Below are positions 38,811 through 45,795 of a DNA stretch of 45,795 nt, one piece after another (the stretch's first letter is position 1; every line of letters starts with the position of its first letter). This DNA is from an uncultured Prochlorococcus sp. Its GTDB lineage: Bacteria; Cyanobacteriota; Cyanobacteriia; PCC-6307; Cyanobiaceae. The notes beneath the pieces were generated by a model, which saw nothing but the letters and a program-made list of their open reading frames with translations, was not told the DNA's origin and searched no databases. The stretch covers positions 1-45,795 of the forward strand of contig CACAXS010000007.1 in the NCBI GenBank assembly GCA_902536545.1. Direction: 5' to 3'. Position numbers and translations under genes: made by a program.

Positions 38811-40235
38811 ATGGCTCAAGAAGCATTAACAGTCAAAACAACTCCTCTACCTCAAAGTAGAATCTCATTTGAATTAGTAATACCATCTGAGACATGCAAA
38901 ACATATATAAATGAGACAATCAGTTCTATCAGTCGTTCGGCTAAAATTCCAGGATTTAGGCTTGGTAAAATCCCTAAACAAGTCTTAATCCAAAGAATTG
39001 GCATCACACAATTACATGCTTCTGCTCTAGAAAAAATTATTGATAAATCATGGCAAGAAGCGTTAAAAATAAAATCTATAGAGCCACTAAGTGAGCCAGA
39101 ATTAGTTGATGGATTTGAATCTTTACTTGCAAATTTTAGTCCTGAAAAATCACTTAAGGTTACTCTTCAAACTGATGTTGCCCCAGAATTAAAACTTAAA
39201 AAATCAAGGGGACTAAGTGTTGAAATCACAAAAACAAAGTTTGATCCTAAGTCAATAGATGAAGCTCTAGAAAAATCTAGAAGTCAGTTTGCAAATATTA
39301 TTCCAGTAACCAATAGAGCAGCGAAATTAGGAGATATTGCTGTAGTCAGTTTCAAAGGAAAATATAAAGATTCTGGTAAAGAGATTGATGGTGGGACTAG
39401 TGAATCAATGGATCTTGAGTTAGAAAAGAACAAAATGATTCCCGGTTTCGTTGAAGGAATCGTAAAGATGAAAATTGGTGATATTAAAACACTTAATCTT
39501 AAATTTCCTGAAGATTATTCGCATGAAGATTCAAGAGGCAAAGAGGCAATCTTTGAAGTAAACCTTAAAGATCTTAAGGAAAAAGAATTACCTGAACTTA
39601 ATGACAATTTTGCAAAACAGTCTGGCAACAAAGAATCATTAAATGAGTTAAAGAAAGATATTGAAAAGCAACTTAGAAAAAATTTTGAAAAAAATCAAAA
39701 AGATATCAAAATTGAAGCTTTACTAGATGCCTTAACAAACGAATTGGTTGCTGAAATTCCGAAATCTATGATTGATATAGAAGTGAGAAATAATATTGAA
39801 CAAACCGCTCAAAGATTTGCTCAACAAGGTCTTGATGTTAAATCTACTTTCACTCCGGAGTTAGTTAAGTCATTAGCAGAGTCCACAAGACCTCAGGCTA
39901 AAAAAAATGTTCAAAGAAATTTAGCCCTTAAAGCATTAGCTGAAACAGAAAACATAAAAGTTGAGAAAGATGAAATTGATTTAAAAATGAAGGATTATGA
40001 AGATGCAATCTCTCAATCTACAAAACAAATAGATATTAAAAAATTAACAGAAGTAATAACTAACGATTTACTCAAAGAAAAATCAATAATTTGGCTTGAA
40101 GAAAATTCTGAAGTAAAAGAAAAAACTACAAAAACTTCTAAAGCTACCAAAACCTCTAAAACAACAAAAGTCAGAAAAACTTCTACAAAAACTACAAAAA
40201 CTACAAAAACTCAAAATAAAAAAGAAAAAAAATAA
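38811..40235 (+). CDS. tig: trigger factor (ribosome-bound chaperone)
   Basis: First chaperone to meet nascent chains at the ribosome exit. The 474-residue protein has the ribosome-docking loop GFRLGKIPKQV in the N-domain, an FKBP-like PPIase domain (about 165-255, GDIAVVSFKGKYKDSGKEIDG) and the helical C-domain with arms. The end is unusual: residues 438-474 are a low-complexity tail of 14 Lys and 14 Thr among 37 residues. The ATG at 38811 is followed directly by AQEALTVKT. It begins the plus-strand series tig-clpP-clpX-dnaX, in line with a chaperone and protease operon. Confidence 0.97.
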   Translation: MAQEALTVKTTPLPQSRISFELVIPSETCKTYINETISSISRSAKIPGFRLGKIPKQVLIQRIGITQLHASALEKIIDKSWQEALKIKSIEPLSEPELVDGFESLLANFSPEKSLKVTLQTDVAPELKLKKSRGLSVEITKTKFDPKSIDEALEKSRSQFANIIPVTNRAAKLGDIAVVSFKGKYKDSGKEIDGGTSESMDLELEKNKMIPGFVEGIVKMKIGDIKTLNLKFPEDYSHEDSRGKEAIFEVNLKDLKEKELPELNDNFAKQSGNKESLNELKKDIEKQLRKNFEKNQKDIKIEALLDALTNELVAEIPKSMIDIEVRNNIEQTAQRFAQQGLDVKSTFTPELVKSLAESTRPQAKKNVQRNLALKALAETENIKVEKDEIDLKMKDYEDAISQSTKQIDIKKLTEVITNDLLKEKSIIWLEENSEVKEKTTKTSKATKTSKTTKVRKTSTKTTKTTKTQNKKEKK

Positions 40236-40300
40236 TTTATGAAATTTCCTACTAATTAAATAAAAAACCCTTAAATTAACTATAAGACGAAAACTAATTT

Positions 40301-40945
40301 GTGAACTCAGAAAAAAAACATTTAATCCAAAGCTCAATAAGTTCTTACGAAAGTAATAATAAAACTATTGCCGCTGTTCCCACGGTTATAGAACAATCAG
40401 GTAGAGGAGAAAGAGCTTTTGATATATATTCAAGATTATTGAGGGAGAGAATAATTTTTTTAGGTACTGGAATTAATGATCAAGTATCTGACTCCCTTGT
40501 TGCACAATTATTATTTCTTGAAGCTGAAGATCCTGAAAAAGACATACAAGTATATATCAATTCTCCTGGAGGCTCGGTAACTGCAGGAATGGCTATATAC
40601 GATACTATGCAACAAATATCACCTGATGTAGTGACAATATGCTTCGGAGTAGCCGCAAGTATGGGGGCATTTCTACTTTCTGGAGGAGCAAAGGGTAAAA
40701 GATTGGCTTTACCAAATTCTAGGATTATGATTCATCAGCCTCTTGGAGGTGCGCAAGGTCAAGCAGTAGAGATTGAAATACAAGCTAAAGAAATACTTTT
40801 TCTAAAGAAAACATTAAATTCGCTTTTAGCAGAACATACCGGTCAACCTTTAGAAAAAATTAATGAAGATACAGAAAGAGATTACTTTTTATCTCCCTCA
40901 GAAGCTGTTGAATATGGATTAATTGATAAAGTTATCAAAAAATGA
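40301..40945 (+). CDS. clpP: ATP-dependent Clp protease proteolytic subunit
   Basis: Barrel-forming serine protease. The 214-residue protein carries the triad S120 (GVAASMGAF), H145 (MIHQPLGGA) and D194 (TERDYFLS). From its position just ahead of clpX it corresponds to the ClpX-partnered ClpP of cyanobacteria (ClpP2 in Synechococcus naming, by analogy). The start is GTG at 40301, and about 30 residues precede the core ([14 protein letters not shown]). tig ends 65 bases upstream. Confidence 0.96.
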   Translation: MNSEKKHLIQSSISSYESNNKTIAAVPTVIEQSGRGERAFDIYSRLLRERIIFLGTGINDQVSDSLVAQLLFLEAEDPEKDIQVYINSPGGSVTAGMAIYDTMQQISPDVVTICFGVAASMGAFLLSGGAKGKRLALPNSRIMIHQPLGGAQGQAVEIEIQAKEILFLKKTLNSLLAEHTGQPLEKINEDTERDYFLSPSEAVEYGLIDKVIKK

Positions 40946-41049
40946 CAAGGGATACTGATTTTTTAAGAATATGATGACGAATCGATATTTATAAGCAATC
41001 CTAGTGAATAGGGAATATTTAACACCTTTCACTTTAATAATTATAATCG

Positions 41050-42417
41050 ATGGCTAAATTCGACGCCCATCTTAAATGTTCATTTTGCGGGAAATCACAA
41101 GACCAAGTAAGAAAGCTTATAGCTGGTCCTGGGGTTTATATCTGTGATGAGTGCATAGATCTTTGCATTGAAATTCTCGATGAAGAACTACTTGATAGTC
41201 AAGCGAACACAAACAACTCTCCACAAGTAAAAAAGAAATTACCAACAGATAATCCAAAAAAATCTGTTCCTTTAGAATTAACCTCAATTCCTAAACCATT
41301 AGAAATTAAAAGTTTTCTAGATAATCAAGTTGTTGGACAAGAATCTGCAAAAAAAATATTATCAGTAGCCGTATACAATCACTACAAGCGATTAGCTTGG
41401 AAAGTTAAAGAAGACAGTAAAAATAGCAATTCAACAGATTCACAAACAACTAAATTACAAAAATCAAATATTTTACTCATCGGCCCTACTGGAAGTGGGA
41501 AAACATTATTGGCGCAAACTTTAGCAGAGTTTCTAGATGTTCCTTTTGCAGTAGCTGATGCAACGACTTTGACAGAAGCTGGATATGTTGGGGAGGATGT
41601 TGAAAACATACTTCTAAGACTTCTTCAGAAATCAGAAATGAATGTAGAACTAGCTCAAAAAGGAATTATTTATATTGATGAAATAGATAAAATTGCAAGA
41701 AAAAGCGAGAACCCTTCAATTACTAGAGATGTCTCAGGAGAAGGTGTACAGCAAGCATTATTAAAAATGCTTGAAGGAACAATTGCTAATGTCCCACCGC
41801 AAGGCGGAAGAAAACATCCTTATCATGACTGCATCCAAATTGATACGAGTCAAATATTATTTATTTGCGGGGGAGCTTTTATAGGTTTAGAGGATATCGT
41901 TCAAAAGCGTATGGGCAAAAACTCCATAGGATTTACTACCAATTCAGATCAAAACAAAGTTGATACAAAAAAAATAGTAGACCCAAGAGATTCTCTGAAA
42001 AATTTAGAATTAGATGACTTAGTTAAATATGGCCTAATTCCAGAATTTATTGGAAGAATTCCTGTTTGTGCTGTACTAGATCGTCTCACTAAAGAAACTT
42101 TAGAGTCTATTTTGACTCAACCAAGAGATGCATTAGTAAAGCAATTCAAAACTTTGCTGAGTATGGATAATGTTGAATTATCATTTGAGCCTGACTCTGT
42201 TGAAGCGATAGCAAATGAAGCATATAAAAGAAAAACAGGTGCAAGAGCATTAAGATCAATAATTGAAGAGTTAATGCTTGACATAATGTACACTTTGCCT
42301 TCTGAAGAAAATATAAAAGAATTCACAATTACGAAAAAAATGGTAGATAATTTGTTCTCATCTAAAATTGTTAAACTACCCTCAGGATCAAAAAGAATCA
42401 TTAAAGAGTCTGCATAA
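41050..42417 (+). CDS. clpX: ATP-dependent unfoldase ClpX
   Basis: Hexameric AAA+ unfoldase feeding ClpP. The N-terminal zinc domain has C10, C13, C32 and C35. The AAA module has Walker [14 protein letters not shown], Walker [12 protein letters not shown] and the GYVGEDVE pore loop. The IGF loop that docks to ClpP is I293-G294-F295. The 455-residue length is slightly above E. coli, mainly from the linker after the zinc domain. It follows clpP after 104 bases in the same direction. tmRNA-tagged proteins are its classic substrates; the tagging partner smpB is at the other end of the window. Confidence 0.98.
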   Translation: MAKFDAHLKCSFCGKSQDQVRKLIAGPGVYICDECIDLCIEILDEELLDSQANTNNSPQVKKKLPTDNPKKSVPLELTSIPKPLEIKSFLDNQVVGQESAKKILSVAVYNHYKRLAWKVKEDSKNSNSTDSQTTKLQKSNILLIGPTGSGKTLLAQTLAEFLDVPFAVADATTLTEAGYVGEDVENILLRLLQKSEMNVELAQKGIIYIDEIDKIARKSENPSITRDVSGEGVQQALLKMLEGTIANVPPQGGRKHPYHDCIQIDTSQILFICGGAFIGLEDIVQKRMGKNSIGFTTNSDQNKVDTKKIVDPRDSLKNLELDDLVKYGLIPEFIGRIPVCAVLDRLTKETLESILTQPRDALVKQFKTLLSMDNVELSFEPDSVEAIANEAYKRKTGARALRSIIEELMLDIMYTLPSEENIKEFTITKKMVDNLFSSKIVKLPSGSKRIIKESA

Positions 42418-42474
42418 AAACTAGAGTTTAATTTTTTTAATCTAATCCTGAATTTTTTAATTAATGAAAATTAA

Positions 42475-44238
42475 ATGCCAACTATGCATAAGCCTTTTCA
42501 TCAAAAATATAGACCAAACACCTTAGACGAGCTGGTTGGGCAAAAATTTATATCCATTACACTCAAACAATCACTATTAACAAAAAAAATTGCTCCTGCA
42601 TATCTTTTTAATGGACCAAGAGGCACTGGAAAAACATCAAGTGCAAGAATATTTGCAAAATCTTTAAATTGCCAGTCATTCGACCAACCTACGATAAATC
42701 CTTGTTGTAAATGTGATCTATGTAGACAAATTACAGATGGGAGCGCTCTAGATGTTATCGAGATTGATGCAGCATCTAATACAGGAGTGGAAAATATAAG
42801 AGAAATTATAGAAAAAGCGAGATTTGCACCTACTCAAGCGAGATGGAAAGTATATGTTATTGATGAATGTCATATGCTTTCAACGGCAGCTTCAAATGCT
42901 TTACTAAAAACTATTGAAGAACCACCCGCAAGAGTTACATTTATCCTTGCGACGACAAATCCTGAAAGAGTGTTAAATACAATAAAAAGTAGATGCCAAA
43001 AGTTTGATTTTAGAAGAATAAGCCCCAATGACATTTTTCAACATTTATCAGAAATCGCGGAAAAAGAATCCATTGGTTACGAAGTTCAGGCTTTAAAAAT
43101 GATAGCAAAAAGATCCAATGGAGGTATGAGAGATGCACAAAGTCTCCTTGAACAATTGAATCTTTTACCAGAAGGGATAACTATTAATAATGTCCAAAAC
43201 CTCCTAGGAGAAGTATCAGAAAGTGAGTCAACAAATCTAATTAAATCATTAGTTGAGAATAATCCAGAGTCATTAATTATCACCTGCAACAAATTATATG
43301 ATGCCGGGAAAGAACCTCTTCAAATAATTATCGGATTATTGAATATAACAAGAGATCTGCTACTGCACAGTACAAATAATAAATATTCAGATCTTTATTA
43401 TACCTCAGATGAATTTCGAGATGAATTGGATAAAATCTCGAAAACAATAAATAAATCAACAGTCATAAATTGGCATAATAATCTAAGAAATATTGAATAT
43501 CAAATCAAAACGAGTGATAATCCAAGGCTTTGGTTTGAAATACATTTAACTGGCCTTCTTGATAATCAAGAGATAAAAAGTTTTGAAAATAAGCAAGCAA
43601 GTAAAAATAATACGACTGAGAAGAAGCATGAAAATAGAAAAAACATTGCAATTCTTAGTGAAGAAAATATTTCTAATGAAATTCAAAAATCAAGTATAAA
43701 AAAAGAGATAACTCGCGTGGAATTGATCGACAAAAACGACGAAAAATTAGAAAAACTTGAAGTTCTTGAAAAAGAAAGTATGGAAAATATTTCTGACAAT
43801 AACCAAAATAATCCTAGATCGAACAATTTAAAAGAAAAATGGGAATTAATTCTTTCTAAATTAGAGTTACCATCAACAAGAATGTTACTTTCACAACAAG
43901 CAGAACTTGAAAGTTTAGATTCGGATAAAATCACAATTGCATTATCTCCAAACTGGGAGAATATGATAAAAAGCAGAAAAGTTATAATTGAAAATACTGT
44001 AAAAAAGATATTTGGAGATAGAATAATAATCAATTTTTCAACCAAACAATTAAATAAAAGTAACCCAACTAACACTCCAGAAATAACCCAAAATGAAGTA
44101 AACAATTTTCGACCAATAAAAAAAATAGAACCAAAAACTAATTCTTCAACAAGACTATCTAACGAGGAAAATTATGATGATAGTTCAAAAAACTTAGCAA
44201 ATTTTTTTAATGGAGAAATCATAGAACTTGATGAATAA
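42475..44238 (+). CDS. dnaX: DNA polymerase III tau/gamma subunit
   Basis: ATP-driven motor of the clamp loader. The AAA+ domain has Walker A GPRGTGKTSSARI, the zinc knuckle with four Cys (CCKCDLC region, about residue 64-83), VIDECHML and ATTNPERV. Collar domain III ends near residue 370. A polar, low-complexity linker (Lys, Asn, Glu-rich) leads to a C-terminal region with ILSKLELPSTRMLLSQQAELES, the short tau-type domain. At 587 residues the full frame is tau. An A7 run at codons 408-410 may allow a shorter gamma form. It is 57 bases downstream of clpX. Confidence 0.95.
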   Translation: MPTMHKPFHQKYRPNTLDELVGQKFISITLKQSLLTKKIAPAYLFNGPRGTGKTSSARIFAKSLNCQSFDQPTINPCCKCDLCRQITDGSALDVIEIDAASNTGVENIREIIEKARFAPTQARWKVYVIDECHMLSTAASNALLKTIEEPPARVTFILATTNPERVLNTIKSRCQKFDFRRISPNDIFQHLSEIAEKESIGYEVQALKMIAKRSNGGMRDAQSLLEQLNLLPEGITINNVQNLLGEVSESESTNLIKSLVENNPESLIITCNKLYDAGKEPLQIIIGLLNITRDLLLHSTNNKYSDLYYTSDEFRDELDKISKTINKSTVINWHNNLRNIEYQIKTSDNPRLWFEIHLTGLLDNQEIKSFENKQASKNNTTEKKHENRKNIAILSEENISNEIQKSSIKKEITRVELIDKNDEKLEKLEVLEKESMENISDNNQNNPRSNNLKEKWELILSKLELPSTRMLLSQQAELESLDSDKITIALSPNWENMIKSRKVIIENTVKKIFGDRIIINFSTKQLNKSNPTNTPEITQNEVNNFRPIKKIEPKTNSSTRLSNEENYDDSSKNLANFFNGEIIELDE

Positions 44239-44239
44239 A

Positions 44240-45541
44240 TTAAACTCCAGTATGAAGAGTTTTTCGCCAGAGTATCTTTTTGGGAAAAATAGACATCTTT
44301 GTTGTTACCCAAGGGATTACTAAAAACCAATGTGATAAATAAAAAACCGATACAAATACCATCAAAAAATTGCCTTTTTGCAATACAGGTTCTTCACTTT
44401 TACAATAAAAACCGTACCAAATAGCAATTCCAGATAACATAAAAGCTGTAAATGAAATAGGCCAGTAAATTGGTGAATCTAATAAAGCAATACTGAAAAC
44501 TAAATCAAAAATAGAAATGATTGGCAGTGCATATTGCAAAATAAAAAAGTAAGTTAAATCAAATTTCTGCAAATAATCTATTTTATTTGTAAATAATTGA
44601 TCTCCATAATCAAAGAATCTTTGCAAACCCCCCTCTGCCCATCTTTGCCTTTGCGCTAATAGAGCATTTAAATTTTCAACTGCTTCCTCCATGACTGGAG
44701 GATCCCATAAGATTCCAATTCTAGATTTTGATAATAATAATCTTAAACTCAAATCAAGATCATCTGTAACTGTATCTTCATTAAAAGAACCACATGCCAA
44801 TAATGTTTCTTTCTTAATTAATTGGCCATTTCCCCTTAATTCAGAAACTCCAGCAACTGATAATCTTCCATATTGAAAGATTGCGTCCATAGCCATCTCC
44901 ATTGACTGACAGGCAGTTAAAAAATTCTTACTTACATTTGTTACTGATTTTCTTAGTTGAACTGCAGACCAATCACCCTCTTTTACAAAACTAAATAACC
45001 TTATCAAAGAATCTTGTCTTAATTCAGCATCAGCATCCAAAACTAATATCCATTCACCATGAGTAAACTTCATAGCATAATTCAAAGCCCCTGACTTTCC
45101 TCCTCCTGCATTTGGAGAACGACTTACGACTTTTAGCTTGTCATATTGTCTAGATAATCGATCTAAAATTAAAGGCGTCTTATCAGAACTACCATCATCG
45201 ATGATGTAAATATTTAATTTATTTGTTGGAAAATCTAAACTAAATAATCTTTGAACTAATCTTGCTATAACATTCTCTTCATCTCTAGCTGCGACTAAAA
45301 TATCAAGCACAGGTAATTCTTCGTTGCTTATTCTTTTGCTTACAGTATTTAAAATGTTTTTCCTTTTGAAATTTCTAGAAATAACTATTAAACCGTAAAA
45401 AACAATCGCAAAAGAAAGAGTCAATATAATGTAAAAGAAATTTTCGATATTGTAAGCATGAGGAATGAAAGCTACTAAAAAACAAGCACTAAGAAATATA
45501 AACGACTTCAGTCTTCGATTTTTATAAAAACCCTTACTCAT
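44240..45541 (-). CDS. membrane glycosyltransferase, GT2 family
   Basis: A processive-type glycosyltransferase of 433 residues. Two N-terminal membrane helices (about 10-55) precede the GT-A domain with DILVAARDEE, IIDDGSSDKT, VLDADAEL, TDDLDLSLRL and the QRQRW motif (Q-x-x-R-W) typical of cellulose, hyaluronan and diacylglycerol glucosyl transferases. Further C-terminal helices (about 330-420) follow. A glucosyl diacylglycerol or cell-surface polysaccharide role is likely, but the acceptor is not known. It converges on dnaX with a 1-base gap and is 27 bases downstream of the SpoIID-type gene. Confidence 0.9.
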   Translation of the reverse strand: MSKGFYKNRRLKSFIFLSACFLVAFIPHAYNIENFFYIILTLSFAIVFYGLIVISRNFKRKNILNTVSKRISNEELPVLDILVAARDEENVIARLVQRLFSLDFPTNKLNIYIIDDGSSDKTPLILDRLSRQYDKLKVVSRSPNAGGGKSGALNYAMKFTHGEWILVLDADAELRQDSLIRLFSFVKEGDWSAVQLRKSVTNVSKNFLTACQSMEMAMDAIFQYGRLSVAGVSELRGNGQLIKKETLLACGSFNEDTVTDDLDLSLRLLLSKSRIGILWDPPVMEEAVENLNALLAQRQRWAEGGLQRFFDYGDQLFTNKIDYLQKFDLTYFFILQYALPIISIFDLVFSIALLDSPIYWPISFTAFMLSGIAIWYGFYCKSEEPVLQKGNFLMVFVSVFYLSHWFLVIPWVTTKMSIFPKKILWRKTLHTGV

Positions 45542-45568
45542 AAAAGTAAATTTTTAATTACTTAACTT

Positions 45569-45795
45569 TCATTGAAACAGTATCTCAAATTTTTTCAGTT
45601 TTGCATTTCGATAGTAATGATTCAATATTTGTTCATAAGAGAATCCTAATTTAGCCATTTCAATTGCTCCTGCCTGAGATAAACCTACACCATGACCGAA
45701 GCCTCCTCCTCTCAAAAGCCATAAATCATCATTTAATTTATTAATAGTAAACAAATTACTAGGTATAAAATTTAATACCCGTCGAATATCATCTT
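45569..45795 (-). CDS. SpoIID/LytB-domain protein (3' part, cut by window edge)
   Basis: The open frame continues past the right edge; about 75 C-terminal residues are visible. They include DDIRRVLNFIPSNLF and the domain's ending GGGFGHGVGLSQAGAIEMAK followed by YEQILNHYYRNA. These match the SpoIID/LytB family, which in Bacillus trims stem peptides and glycan during sporulation and is widespread in cyanobacteria with an envelope role. The start is beyond the window. It is upstream of the glycosyltransferase on the same strand, which suggests a shared link to the envelope. Confidence 0.9.
   Translation of the reverse strand, partial: DDIRRVLNFIPSNLFTINKLNDDLWLLRGGGFGHGVGLSQAGAIEMAKLGFSYEQILNHYYRNAKLKKFEILFQ

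Noticed and set aside
40083-40337. Minus-strand Phe/Ser-rich frame over the tig tail
   Set aside because: It is the complement of the Lys/Thr repeat codons; the plus-strand frame is continuous with trigger factor.
41042-41047. TATAAT just before clpX as a -10 promoter element
   Set aside because: It is 2 bases from the ATG, so transcription would start inside the coding region and leave out the start codon.
43683-44105. Minus-strand 140-residue frame inside dnaX
   Set aside because: Antisense to the polar linker of DnaX; Phe/Ser-rich composition is what the reverse of Lys/Glu/Asn codons gives, and there is no family match that I recognise.

Overview
This window is ordinary chromosomal core sequence from a marine picocyanobacterium, almost certainly a high-light-adapted Prochlorococcus. 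The reasons are strong A+T richness in both genes and gaps, a photosystem II gene (psbZ), the cyanobacterial response regulator RpaB, Ycf23-type and Ycf52-like proteins, a four-ACT aspartate kinase, short genes with very small gaps, and many tail-to-tail gene overlaps. I see no insertion sequences, phage genes, CRISPR arrays or rRNA. The only RNA gene is one tRNA-Gly(GCC). No gene-free stretch exceeds 300 bases; the longest gaps are about 120-185 bases (2950-3131, 16041-16190, 22361-22532, 24348-24488, 38689-38810).

Layout. At 1-5.5 kb are the end of smpB, then on the minus strand mreB-mreC-mreD (cell shape), rpaB, lysS and a small conserved protein. At 5.5-10.5 kb are ssb, a DedA membrane protein, ahcY (methyl cycle), tsaE, a PfkB sugar kinase and an alpha/beta hydrolase. 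At 10.5-16 kb a minus-strand run, in transcription order, is gyrB, a small secreted SH3-like protein, two fused-end crcB fluoride channel genes, mgtE and a group 2 sigma factor. At 16-19.5 kb the plus strand carries miaA, infC, a GntR regulator and cysE. At 19.5-24.4 kb are secA, a GNAT acetyltransferase, an NTF2-like protein, tRNA-Gly, ribH and psbZ. At 24.5-33.6 kb are mutS, cobH, holA, lysC, uvrB and a Ycf23-like protein. At 33.6-38.7 kb are tilS and the minus-strand asd-dapA-rnj set. At 38.8-44.2 kb the plus-strand tig-clpP-clpX-dnaX series covers protein folding and turnover plus the clamp loader. The window ends with a membrane glycosyltransferase and the 3' end of a SpoIID/LytB-type gene.

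Functional links. asd, dapA and lysC, although split between two loci, give the first steps of aspartate-family amino acid synthesis. mutS, uvrB, ssb, gyrB, holA and dnaX cover replication and repair. tsaE, miaA, tilS, lysS and tRNA-Gly cover tRNA function. secA and the MreBCD proteins serve the envelope.

I did not find a convincing new multi-gene system. The most interesting signals are within proteins: a beta-clamp-like motif (QKNLF) at the N-terminus of a MutS that lacks the usual C-terminal tail; an Asn-rich RNase J tail ending in an Arg cluster; a Lys/Thr repeat tail on trigger factor; an A7 slippery site in dnaX placed to give a gamma-sized product; and an unequal tandem CrcB pair in which one copy has lost the pore Asn. 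All of these need comparative or experimental checks that I could not run.
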